Positions 15,945 to 24,088 of a stretch of DNA of 35,487 nt are shown here, one piece after another. The DNA comes from an uncultured Victivallis sp. GTDB lineage: Bacteria; Verrucomicrobiota; Lentisphaeria; Victivallales; Victivallaceae. The DNA is taken from positions 1 to 35,487 of the forward strand of contig CALXNS010000097.1 in assembly GCA_944389815.1 (NCBI GenBank), read 5' to 3'. The position numbers and the translations under genes are program-made. The notes under the pieces were generated by a model. That model did no database searches and was not told the origin of the DNA. It saw only the letters and a list, made by a program, of their open reading frames with translations. Each line of letters opens with the position of its first letter. Positions within the stretch are counted from its first letter, which is position 1.

Positions 15945-16696
15945 AATTTCACGTCATCAGCTGCCGGGTGTTCGAAGCCGAACTTGAAGCGGTGAAAATT
16001 GCATCGCCGCACGAACTCGTCGTCGAATTCATCGAACTTGGCGAACATGCCCGGCCGGCCGTTCTGCGGCAGAAACTCCAGAGAGCAATCGACAACGGCG
16101 GTTCCGGTTATGACGCGGTGCTGCTCTGTTACGGTTTATGCGGTACCGCGACGGCGGGGCTCGTCGCCCGGGGGACGCCGCTGGTGATACCGCGCAGTCA
16201 CGATTGCGGCGGAATTCTGCTCGGGAGCCGGAAGCGTTTCGAAGAAATTTTCCGACCGATGCCGAGTACGCCGTTCTCCTCGATCGGTTTCGTCGCCTCG
16301 GGGGATTATTATTTCTCCGACGGCGAACTGCTGCTGGGCGACTCCTTCGCCCATCTGATCGAACAATACGGCGAGGATGACGCACGCTATATCTGGGATG
16401 CGATGCATCCGAAACTCGACGGCAAACTTCAGCCGGTTTATTTCATCGAAACACTCCCTGCCCCCGAAGCCGAAGAACACTGCCGGGATCAGGCAGCAAA
16501 AGAGGAACGCGAATTCCGGAAACTTCACGGAGACCTCCGACTGCTTGAAATGCTCCTCGCCGGCAACTGGCCCGATGAGGAATTTTTAACCGTCCCGCCA
16601 GGAGGATCCATTCAGCAGGCCGGCGACTGGGACAGGATCGTCAATCTGACATCGCCGCCGGAAAAAGTCAGACGGAAAAATTTTCAGGCGATATGA
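15941..16696 (+). CDS. DUF1638-type protein of the corrinoid operon
   Basis: A 251-residue cytoplasmic protein. It begins MKFHVISCRVFEAEL and carries DAVLLCYGLCGTATAGL and VIPRSHDCGGILLGSRKRFE, blocks I associate with DUF1638. That family is often found beside corrinoid-dependent methyltransferase genes, but no activity is established as far as I know. The conserved Cys residues (near 8, 65, 69 and 88) and the His-Asp-Cys-Gly block suggest metal or cofactor binding. Its ATG overlaps the activator stop, so it belongs to the same translational unit. A helper role in corrinoid assembly or methyl acceptance is inference from position. Confidence 0.75.
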   Translation: MKFHVISCRVFEAELEAVKIASPHELVVEFIELGEHARPAVLRQKLQRAIDNGGSGYDAVLLCYGLCGTATAGLVARGTPLVIPRSHDCGGILLGSRKRFEEIFRPMPSTPFSSIGFVASGDYYFSDGELLLGDSFAHLIEQYGEDDARYIWDAMHPKLDGKLQPVYFIETLPAPEAEEHCRDQAAKEEREFRKLHGDLRLLEMLLAGNWPDEEFLTVPPGGSIQQAGDWDRIVNLTSPPEKVRRKNFQAI

Positions 16697-16726
16697 AGTT
16701 AATCAAAATTTAATCACCGCCTCCCG

Positions 16727-16755
16727 TTGACATCAACCTGGATTTCAGGTATAAT
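16727..16755 (+). promoter_or_regulatory. Perfect consensus promoter of the LacI-type operon
   Basis: TTGACA (16727-16732) and TATAAT (16750-16755) are separated by exactly 17 bases. Both boxes equal the sigma70-type consensus. Transcription should start near 16762 and run through the operator at 16769 into the regulator gene. Confidence 0.8.
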
Positions 16756-16768
16756 TTATAGACATGAG

Positions 16769-16782
16769 ATTAACCGGTTAAT
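16769..16782. promoter_or_regulatory. LacI-type operator ATTAACCGGTTAAT
   Basis: A perfect 14-base palindrome with the central CG typical of LacI-family operators. It lies just downstream of the predicted transcription start and 30 bases before the regulator ATG, where a bound repressor would block initiation or elongation. Autoregulation of the LacI-type gene and its downstream operon is the direct inference. Confidence 0.7.
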
Positions 16783-16811
16783 TGAAAAAAGTTCAATCAG
16801 GAGCCACCACG

Positions 16812-17909
16812 ATGACGATCGTCAAATTAGCGGATGTAGCCAGAGCGGCGGGTGTGTCGACGGCGGCGGCTTCAGTGGCGTTGAACCATTCGAGCACCAA
16901 GACGATCCGGGTGACGGCGGAAACTGCGCTGCGGATCCAGAAGATTGCGCAGAGTCTCGGTTACGTGCCGAACATTTCGGCCAAACGGCTGTCAGGAAAA
17001 TCGGCGCGGGTCATCGGAGTAATCATGGACTCCCACGCGGTTCCGAGTGCGTTCGAAGTGTTGCAGGCGATTACGCAGGGGGCGCTGGCGGTTGGATATC
17101 AGGTGATGGTCTCGGAGGTGCACAATTCGATCAAGGGGGTGTCGCGCGCCTATCAGGAGTTGCTGCGTTACGGTGCGGACGGCACGATCTGCCTTGCCTA
17201 CGATTATCCGGGGCAGCGGGAGGATTTTCTGAACGAATTTTCCGATCTCAAGAATTTCGTGGTGCTCAATCCGATCGCGGGAGCCCGGTTGACCGGGCCG
17301 GTGATCGACGTGCGCGGCGCGCTGGAGGAGGCGATGAACCATTTAAAGGCCCGGAACTGCGACCGCATCGGCTGCATCATTCCCGATGCGCAGGTGTGGG
17401 ACATTGAGCAGCGCATGGAGTGTTTCGCCGCCTGGAGCGAAGCGAACGACCGCCCGTTCCCGGAGTGTTTCAAAGTGGAGTTCTCGCTGGATCGCAGCTG
17501 GATCGCCGAAGCGATGAAACGTTGCGCCGAAACATTCGTGCGTGCCGGAAAACTCAATGCGATTCTGGTGTTCAACGATCTTTACGCGGCCTACTGCTGC
17601 AATGCGCTCCAGACGCTGGGTTTGTCGATTCCGGACGACGTCGCGGTCATCGGATGGGACAACAGCGCATTCTGCGAAACGCTGACGCCGCCGCTTTCCA
17701 GCATCGACTGCAACACCAGGGAACAGGGGAATACCGCACTGCGATTGTTGTTGCAGCAATTGAATCCGGAAGGGCATTTCCCCTGCGAAGGGGTTATCCG
17801 GGCACGTTTCATCGCCCGGGAATCTTCTCTGAAAAAACAGGAAAAGCGATCAGCATCCCATGAGAGTGATCAAAACAGCGGACACACACCAAAGCAAAAG
17901 GAGGTCTAA
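16812..17909 (+). CDS. LacI-family transcription regulator
   Basis: This 365-residue regulator has the LacI helix-turn-helix at residues about 4-24 ([20 protein letters not shown]) and a hinge region near 50-60 ([15 protein letters not shown]). A periplasmic-binding-protein-like sensor occupies about 65-340 ([71 protein letters not shown]). The ATG at 16812 follows CAGGAGCC; an in-frame TTG at 16782 lies inside the operator and is unlikely. The last codons contain the AGGAGG that serves the pseudopilin start at 17917, so translation of the two genes is linked. Ligand is unknown, probably a sugar released by the hydrolase encoded two genes downstream. Confidence 0.92.
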   Translation: MTIVKLADVARAAGVSTAAASVALNHSSTKTIRVTAETALRIQKIAQSLGYVPNISAKRLSGKSARVIGVIMDSHAVPSAFEVLQAITQGALAVGYQVMVSEVHNSIKGVSRAYQELLRYGADGTICLAYDYPGQREDFLNEFSDLKNFVVLNPIAGARLTGPVIDVRGALEEAMNHLKARNCDRIGCIIPDAQVWDIEQRMECFAAWSEANDRPFPECFKVEFSLDRSWIAEAMKRCAETFVRAGKLNAILVFNDLYAAYCCNALQTLGLSIPDDVAVIGWDNSAFCETLTPPLSSIDCNTREQGNTALRLLLQQLNPEGHFPCEGVIRARFIARESSLKKQEKRSASHESDQNSGHTPKQKEV

Positions 17910-17916
17910 GATTATC

Positions 17917-18618
17917 ATGAGGAAAAATTTCACATTGATCGAACTTCTGGTTGTAATTGCGATCATCGCGATTCTCGCCTCGATGCTGCTTCCGGCACTC
18001 AACCGGGCCCGCGATCAGGCGAAGACGAGCAGCTGCACGAACAATCTCAAACAAGTGGGATTGACCGTGGCGATGTACGCGGATGACTATTCGGGTTTTG
18101 TCATTCCATGGGATGATTCCCTGGGAGGCGATTTTACCCGTTATTGGGTATACAAGGTTTCGCGTTATGTTGATCCGAATTTGAAAGGCACCTCAATCGT
18201 GGGGTCACCGCGCAGCGCCGTGCTCTGGTGCCCGGGGGCGGCAGGTTACAGCGAAGTGACCTACAATTATGGTTATAACTCGATCTATTTTGCTCCTGAC
18301 TATCATTGGGGGTTGCCGAATCCGGGATTTAAGCTCGGCTCGATAAAAAAGCCTTCCAGTACAATTATTTTCGCTGACGAAGCCCTGTTCGACAATGGCG
18401 GCTATTTGTGGGCGCAGGGCGTCGTGCAGTCCCCGCAATGGCGCTCCGCCGCGGTTCTGGGCAATCCGACCGGCACCCAGCAGGGGGTCGGATTCCGGCA
18501 CAATGATCGCGCCAACTTCTGCTTCATCGACGGCCATGTGAGAAGCGACCGGCTCGGCGGCGAACTTTATCCGATTTCCTCCAGCGCGGAAGCGGACGAA
18601 TACTGGGATCTCAAGTAG
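17917..18618 (+). CDS. Pseudopilin-like secreted protein (DUF1559-type)
   Basis: This 233-residue protein has the pilin helix [20 protein letters not shown] from residue 5, with Glu at +5. [16 protein letters not shown] and NLKQVG follow, and near the end [15 protein letters not shown], the H-x9-DG-type motif. It is clearly related to the protein encoded at 8563 over the first 50 residues and in the final motif, while the middle of the head differs. The residue before the expected cleavage site is Asn, not Gly. AAAAGGAGGTCTAAG gives a strong ribosome binding site; an upstream in-frame ATG at 17860 lies inside the regulator gene and is not needed. It probably accompanies the large secreted protein encoded next. 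Confidence 0.88.
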   Translation: MRKNFTLIELLVVIAIIAILASMLLPALNRARDQAKTSSCTNNLKQVGLTVAMYADDYSGFVIPWDDSLGGDFTRYWVYKVSRYVDPNLKGTSIVGSPRSAVLWCPGAAGYSEVTYNYGYNSIYFAPDYHWGLPNPGFKLGSIKKPSSTIIFADEALFDNGGYLWAQGVVQSPQWRSAAVLGNPTGTQQGVGFRHNDRANFCFIDGHVRSDRLGGELYPISSSAEADEYWDLK

Positions 18619-18636
18619 CCCTGAGCATATGAAACA

Positions 18637-21600
18637 ATGATAATAATGATGATGAACGGTTTCTCATTTGGTATGCACATGTATCTCAAGTATTTTCTAT
18701 TTTTTTTCGCCGCGCTGTATTTCTCCGCCGCGACCGCGGTCGGAGGAGAAATCCCGGAGTACCGGGCGGGCAATTGGAAATTCAATGACCGCGGCAATCA
18801 CCGGGCGGTCGTCGACGTTGCCGAAGCTGCCGAGGCGGTCACGGCAGACATCCCGTGGCGGCGGCGCGACGACCATCCGGAAGAAAAAGCCGTTCTCGTC
18901 TATTACGCGCCGACCGATCAGGCGGTCGAACGGGTTCTAGTGCTCGAAAATCAACGCGAATCGGGCCGAATCGTCTTCGACGCCACCGCCGGCGCAGGCG
19001 AATATCACATCTATTTTCTGCCCTACCAGGAACCGACCCACTGGGCGGGCGACCCCGGGACGTATTTCCCGCCCCGGGAGACGAAGGACACCGCATGGCG
19101 CGAAAAAGCGCGGAGTAATGCTGCACAATTTCCGCAGGCGCGATTGGTTGCGATCGAATCCAAGAGCGCGTTCGACAGCATGTATCCGATGGAAGTGCCG
19201 ATGACCGGCGCGGAGATGGCGGATTTTCTCAAACAGCACACCGCGGATGAATATCTCGTCTTTCCCGAAGACCGGTCGCGGCCGATCCGGATGCGCGACG
19301 AACTGCCGTATCTGTGGCTGAACCGGGATCTTGCGGCGGGATTTTCCGGCACGGCGCGCCCCGGAGAGATTTATGCCTTCCAGCTTGGCGTGTATGCGAA
19401 GGAGAAGAATCTTGAAGACGTGAATCTCGCCTTTTCCGAACTGAGCGCCGGAACATCGGTTCGGATTCCCGCCGATGAATTTGAATGCATCAACCTCGTC
19501 GGCGTTTCGCCGCTCGGGGAACGTTTTACGAAAAAAGTGGACGTGCCGCAGGGAGAAGTTCAGCCGCTGTGGATTCTCGTGCGTGTGCCGGAAGAGGCAC
19601 AGGGCGAATTCAAGGGAAAGATCACCATTTCCGGAAAGAATTTCGCAGAAAAAACCATTCCCGTCTCTCTCAACGTCGCCGGAGAACCGGCAGTTCACGG
19701 CGGCGTGGCCGACCTCGATTCGATGGCGCGCCTGAGCTGGCTGAACTCCACGCTCGGACTCGAACCGACGCTGCTGCCCGGCTTCGAACCGCTCACCCGC
19801 GACGGCAATCAAATCCGTCTGCTTGACCGGCAGCTCGTCTTCGGCGACACCGGCTTGCCGGAGTCGATCGTCAGTCGGAGGATTGAACTTCTTGCCCGAC
19901 CGATCACACTCGACGTGACGGTCAATGGAAAAATTCAGGAGTTCCGGCCGACGGCTCCACCGGAGTTCACGACGGAGCGCGCCGATCAAATCAGTTTCAC
20001 GAGCCGTTCGGAATCGGAACTTTTCACCCGGACGACCTCGGTGCGGACCGAATTCGACGGAGCGGTCTTCTTCGTTGTGGAACTGCAGGCGGGAGACCGG
20101 CCCGTCAAAGTCGACGACATCGCGTTGAAGCTTCCACTCCGCCGGGAAACCGTCCCCTATCTGATGGGAATGGGACAGCGCGGCGGCCGGTCGCCGGAGT
20201 CGCTTCTCTGGCGCTGGAAAGACGCCGGCAACAGCCTCCTCTGGCAGGGAGATGTCCACGCCGGAATTCAGCTCAAACTCGAACGCGACCACGAAACCTG
20301 GGGCGACAGCGGCGAAATGAACGGCACCGTCCATGCCGCACCACCGCTCTCCTGGGACAACAACGGCAGAGGTGAAGTGCGCGTTGCACGGGTCTCCGAC
20401 GAGATCGTCCTCACCGACGTAACGACGAAAGAACGGACGCTGAATGCCGGTGAGAAGCTCGAATTTCACTTCCGATTGCTGATCACCCCCTTCAAACGGA
20501 TCACCTCCGACTTCTGGAATTACCGCTGGCAGAGCCAGTGGGGCGGCAGCGGCGACGCGGATTTCAACATGGCGCTGCTCTTCCACGGCGACGCCTCGTG
20601 CGGGAACTCCTTCATCAATTATCCGTTTCTGGAACTCGATCAGATGAAACGCTGGATCGATCACGCCCAGACGCAGTATCCGTGCATTGCCTATCCTGCG
20701 GAAGGAAACATTTCCCTGGAGTCCGGGTCGCTGGAAATCGCGTTCCATCCGGAGATCGTGCCGGCGCATCACGGTCCGGGTTCGCCGGGGTACACCCTTG
20801 CGGCGCTGCGCTTCCCCGGGGGCGACGAACTCGGCCTCTTCTGGAATCCGGAAATTCAGGGGTTCACCGCCCGGATCCGCGACGGGTATCAGGGGGTTCG
20901 TCCGCAATATCCGACCCACATCCATTATCCCTGCCAGGAGCGTCCGCAAGGCGGACTCATCCAACTTCGCCTGAGCTGGGAAAAGGATCAGCTGCAACTG
21001 GCAGCCGAAGGAGTTCCGATCGGCAGCGGAAATTATACACTCGGCGAAAATAGCTTAAGGAATGCCAGACTGGTGATTTATGAAAATCCGCAGTTTCCGG
21101 TGCATTCAGTCACGATTCGCGACAGTGCGCAGAAGGGAACGGTTCTCTTCTCGGAGGATTTCACCCAACTCGATCAGGAGCGCTCGGTACCGCGCGTGAC
21201 CGGCAACGGCGCTCCGGGAAAGGTGTATGGAAAATTCATCGCCGCGGCGACGGCGGAGAATCCGGCGCCGCGGATGGAACCTGCGCTCGATCGCGCGAAA
21301 TGCAAACCGGTAATCTACTACACGGTACGGGAATTGAGCAATCATGCGCCGGAACTGTGGGCGCTGCGGTCGCTCGGAGATGAAATTTTCTCGGATCGCG
21401 CGGTCGTCACCGCGCCCGACGGCGTCACCACCACCGACGGAGGCGGCGGTTATCCGTGGCTGCGCGAACATCTGCGCGACCGCTACGCTCCGGCGTGGCG
21501 CATGCCGATGGGAACCTTCAATGACGCCTCAATCGGCACGAAAGGGTTGAGCCGCTGGCACAATTATTATGTTGAAGGAATGAAATTCCTGATGCGCGAA

Positions 21601-22923
21601 CGAAACATTGAAGGATTGTATCTTGACGGGATCGGTTACAACCGCGACATCATGCGCCGCATGGCCCGGGTGTTGAAGAACGACAATCCGCACAACATCA
21701 TCAACATCCACTCCGGCAACAACTACGACTTCTTCGGCTGGCGCCTCAGCCCGATGAACGTCTACATGGAACATCTGCCGTTCCTCGATTCGCTGTGGTT
21801 CGGCGAATTGTACAGTTACGATCGCGATCCGGACTACTGGCTGGTGGAGATTTCGGGAATTCCGTTCGGCGTCACCAGCGAAATGCTCAATTATGAAAGC
21901 GGCGGGAATCCGTATCGCGGAATGGTTTACGGTATGAGCGGCCGAATTCATCCGTCGGCGTCGGCGATGTGGGCCTTCTGGGATGAGTTCAAAATTCAGG
22001 ACGCCCGCTGGATCGGTTACTGGGAGAAGGATTTCCCGCTCCAGGCCGACCGCAGTGACGTGCGTGCAAGCATCTACAGCAAGCCGAAAGAGGCTCTGAT
22101 CGCCATCGGTCACTGGCCTGAAGGGGGACTTGGGCGTTCGTGGGAATCGACGCGGGTCGAAGCGGCTCCGACCCGGGAAGAGTGGCGGAACATTCCGACG
22201 GCGGGGCAATTCTTCCGCGTCGGCGGCGAAGCGGTTCAGACTGACGAGGCGACCGGAACCGAACTGCGGATCGCCGCCGATGACGAAGCATTGTATTTGC
22301 ATTTCACGTGCCGCTACACCGGTTCGTTGAAGGCGGACGTCACGCAGCGGGACGGCGACGTGTGGACCGACGATTCGGTCGATCTGATCTTCCTGCCGGA
22401 TCGGAACAACGTCATTCACCTGATCGCCAACGCCCGCGGCGCCATCTGGGACACCCGCAACGGCAACACCGCATGGAACGGCAGCTGGAAGTACGCCGCC
22501 ACCCGGGAAAAAGAGGGCGAATGGGAGGGAACGCTCTCCATTTCGTGGCGGGATCTCACCGGGAAGCCTGGCATGCCGGATTTATTGCGCTTCAACATGT
22601 TCCGAACTGCCTACACGCCGAACCCAAGTTATTCGTGCTGGTCGCCTGCGGCGACCTACGCCGACTCGGCGAACCTCGGGCGGCTCTTCGCTCCCGGAAA
22701 GATGCCGTTGAGCGGGCTCTTCAGCCCGGCGGACGAAGTGCCGTTGAAACTGGAGATCGACTATGCCGCACTGGGGATCGATCCCGGGAAGGTGGAGTTC
22801 GAGATTCCGGAAATCAATTATTTCCAGAAATCGCGGCCGATTTCCTCCGCCGACGAAATCCGTTTCCCGGCGGGCAAGGGAATTCTGCTCATCGTAAGAG
22901 AAAAAGCGGAAGACCATCAATAA
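18637..22923 (+). CDS. Giant secreted glycoside-hydrolase-like protein with CBM9-like end
   Basis: A 1428-residue secreted protein. A signal peptide (YLKYFLFFFAALYFSAATA) ends near residue 35; the exact start among ATGs at 18637, 18646-18652, 18673 and 18679 is unclear because none has a strong ribosome binding site. Residues about 220-700 resemble the beta-rich N-terminal part of GH123/DUF6067-like proteins (ARLSWLNSTLGLEPTLLPGF, then an IPxSLNV segment). About 710-860 look like a LamG-type beta sandwich. About 880-1150 contain a barrel-like segment with GLYLDGIGYNRDIM near 995 and a YMEHLPFLDSLWFGE block. About 1150-1340 are a CBM9-like carbohydrate-binding domain (LRIAADDEALYLHFTCRY, DSVDLIFLPDRN, WNGSWKYAA). 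It should act on a surface or extracellular glycan. Family assignment is tentative, and the catalytic residues are not certain. Confidence 0.7.
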   Translation: MIIMMMNGFSFGMHMYLKYFLFFFAALYFSAATAVGGEIPEYRAGNWKFNDRGNHRAVVDVAEAAEAVTADIPWRRRDDHPEEKAVLVYYAPTDQAVERVLVLENQRESGRIVFDATAGAGEYHIYFLPYQEPTHWAGDPGTYFPPRETKDTAWREKARSNAAQFPQARLVAIESKSAFDSMYPMEVPMTGAEMADFLKQHTADEYLVFPEDRSRPIRMRDELPYLWLNRDLAAGFSGTARPGEIYAFQLGVYAKEKNLEDVNLAFSELSAGTSVRIPADEFECINLVGVSPLGERFTKKVDVPQGEVQPLWILVRVPEEAQGEFKGKITISGKNFAEKTIPVSLNVAGEPAVHGGVADLDSMARLSWLNSTLGLEPTLLPGFEPLTRDGNQIRLLDRQLVFGDTGLPESIVSRRIELLARPITLDVTVNGKIQEFRPTAPPEFTTERADQISFTSRSESELFTRTTSVRTEFDGAVFFVVELQAGDRPVKVDDIALKLPLRRETVPYLMGMGQRGGRSPESLLWRWKDAGNSLLWQGDVHAGIQLKLERDHETWGDSGEMNGTVHAAPPLSWDNNGRGEVRVARVSDEIVLTDVTTKERTLNAGEKLEFHFRLLITPFKRITSDFWNYRWQSQWGGSGDADFNMALLFHGDASCGNSFINYPFLELDQMKRWIDHAQTQYPCIAYPAEGNISLESGSLEIAFHPEIVPAHHGPGSPGYTLAALRFPGGDELGLFWNPEIQGFTARIRDGYQGVRPQYPTHIHYPCQERPQGGLIQLRLSWEKDQLQLAAEGVPIGSGNYTLGENSLRNARLVIYENPQFPVHSVTIRDSAQKGTVLFSEDFTQLDQERSVPRVTGNGAPGKVYGKFIAAATAENPAPRMEPALDRAKCKPVIYYTVRELSNHAPELWALRSLGDEIFSDRAVVTAPDGVTTTDGGGGYPWLREHLRDRYAPAWRMPMGTFNDASIGTKGLSRWHNYYVEGMKFLMRERNIEGLYLDGIGYNRDIMRRMARVLKNDNPHNIINIHSGNNYDFFGWRLSPMNVYMEHLPFLDSLWFGELYSYDRDPDYWLVEISGIPFGVTSEMLNYESGGNPYRGMVYGMSGRIHPSASAMWAFWDEFKIQDARWIGYWEKDFPLQADRSDVRASIYSKPKEALIAIGHWPEGGLGRSWESTRVEAAPTREEWRNIPTAGQFFRVGGEAVQTDEATGTELRIAADDEALYLHFTCRYTGSLKADVTQRDGDVWTDDSVDLIFLPDRNNVIHLIANARGAIWDTRNGNTAWNGSWKYAATREKEGEWEGTLSISWRDLTGKPGMPDLLRFNMFRTAYTPNPSYSCWSPAATYADSANLGRLFAPGKMPLSGLFSPADEVPLKLEIDYAALGIDPGKVEFEIPEINYFQKSRPISSADEIRFPAGKGILLIVREKAEDHQ

Positions 22924-22948
22924 CCAGAAAAGAAATCCCCGTTTCCAC

Positions 22949-22980
22949 CTGCCGTTTCCGCTACCTGCCGGAAACGGCAG
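22949..22980. terminator. Strong hairpin after the giant hydrolase gene
   Basis: CTGCCGTTTCCG (22949-22960) and CGGAAACGGCAG (22969-22980) are exact reverse complements with an 8-base loop. The nearest T-run (TTTTTT near 22995) is about 14 bases after the stem, so this may be an attenuating or RNA-stabilising hairpin rather than a full terminator. It lies between the hydrolase and the next three genes. Confidence 0.5.
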
Positions 22981-23036
22981 TTCATGGAATCACATTTTTT
23001 CGTTTACCACACAGTACCCCATTTCAAGGAGTTGCA

Positions 23037-23132
23037 ATGCCTGATATTGAAGTTTATGTTAAAGACGTTTCCATAAGAAGCATGGAAGAGCCGTCCTCGT
23101 CCGGGAAATCGAATACAGGAGACGTAAAATGA
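23037..23132 (+). CDS. 31-residue small ORF coupled to URO-D-like gene
   Basis: An ATG at 23037 has AAGGAG six bases upstream and opens 31 codons that end in a TGA overlapping the next ATG (ATGA at 23129-23132). The peptide is hydrophilic and acidic, starts MPDIEVYVKDVSIRS, has a Ser/Gly-rich tail, and has no signal sequence. The good ribosome binding site and the exact overlap argue for real translation, either as a small protein or as a leader that couples translation of the URO-D-like gene. It could also be the surviving end of a longer gene. I recognise no family. Confidence 0.45.
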   Translation: MPDIEVYVKDVSIRSMEEPSSSGKSNTGDVK

Positions 23133-24088
23133 AGGAACGTGAAAGATTCATTGCAGCGCTGGAACGCCGCCCGATCACCGGTCTGGTTCCGCATTTTGAA
23201 CTGGTGTTTTTCCTGACGATGGAAGCATTCGGCAAACTGCATCCGTCACAGAGAAATTATGCGCAATGGGATCAGATGAGCAAAAAGGAGCAGCAGCTTC
23301 ATCTGGACGAAATCGCCCAGCTCTATATCGCCACCGCGCGCCGTTACCGGCATTCGGCGATTCTGTACCACGGCGTCGCCGGATGGGACATGGAGACCAA
23401 CCGCCGCTGCATGGAACGGATCCGGGAACTCGGCGGCGATGAATACGCCCTTTTCTCCCACGGCGACGCCACCTATGCGCTGCCCACCGGAGACGATGTC
23501 ATGGAATTCTCCTGCCGTCTGATCGACAACGAACAGGGCTTGAAGGATCAGGCGGAGAAAATGGTCGACGACCAGATCGCATTGACGGAAAAAATGCGGT
23601 CGTGGGGAGTGCTGGACGGTTTCTGCCTCTGCTCGGATTACTGCTTCAACACCAACCCCTTCATGTCGCCGGATCAATTCGGCGAATTCGTCTTCCCCTA
23701 TCTGAAGAAACTGATCGCCGCCTACCGGGAACAGAAATATTATGCGATCAAGCATACCGACGGAAATATCATGCCGATTCTGGATATGCTCGTCGAAGCC
23801 AATCCGCACGCCTTGCACAGCCTCGACCCGCAGGGCGGAGTCGACATCGCCGAAGTGAAACGCCGTTATGGAGATCGGCTCTGTCTGATCGGCAACGTCA
23901 ATTGCGGGAGCATGCAGACCGGCACTCCGGAGGAACTGGCCGCGTCGGTGCGGTATGCTCTGCAAAACGGGATGCCCGGTTACGGTTACATCTTCAGCAC
24001 GAGCAACTGCATTTACACCGGAATGCCGCTCGAACGCTATGAAATGATGCTCGACATCTGGCGCCGGGAGGGTGTTTATGCCGGATGA
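23129..24088 (+). CDS. URO-D-superfamily protein (no Zn-type Cys motif)
   Basis: A 319-residue protein with the URO-D superfamily fold: KERERFIAALERRPITGLVP at the N-terminus, AIKHTDGNIMPILDMLVEAN near 206-225, and TSNCIYTGMPLERYEMMLDI at the end. The block that holds H-x-C in MtaA-type enzymes reads H209-T-D-G212, so the zinc Cys is missing. No corrinoid gene is adjacent. It probably does not perform MtaA-type methyl transfer; a lyase, hydrolase or corrinoid-linked role with a distant partner is possible. ACAGGAGACGTAAA precedes the ATG, and the stop overlaps the symporter start by 11 bases. Its place between a secreted hydrolase and a sugar symporter links it to catabolism of the imported product. 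Confidence 0.75.
   Translation: MKERERFIAALERRPITGLVPHFELVFFLTMEAFGKLHPSQRNYAQWDQMSKKEQQLHLDEIAQLYIATARRYRHSAILYHGVAGWDMETNRRCMERIRELGGDEYALFSHGDATYALPTGDDVMEFSCRLIDNEQGLKDQAEKMVDDQIALTEKMRSWGVLDGFCLCSDYCFNTNPFMSPDQFGEFVFPYLKKLIAAYREQKYYAIKHTDGNIMPILDMLVEANPHALHSLDPQGGVDIAEVKRRYGDRLCLIGNVNCGSMQTGTPEELAASVRYALQNGMPGYGYIFSTSNCIYTGMPLERYEMMLDIWRREGVYAG

Noticed and set aside
18937..20997. Minus-strand open frame of 686 residues
   Set aside because: It lies antisense inside the giant hydrolase gene, has no ribosome binding site, and its composition (Arg/Phe/Glu-rich) is what GC-rich antisense codons produce.
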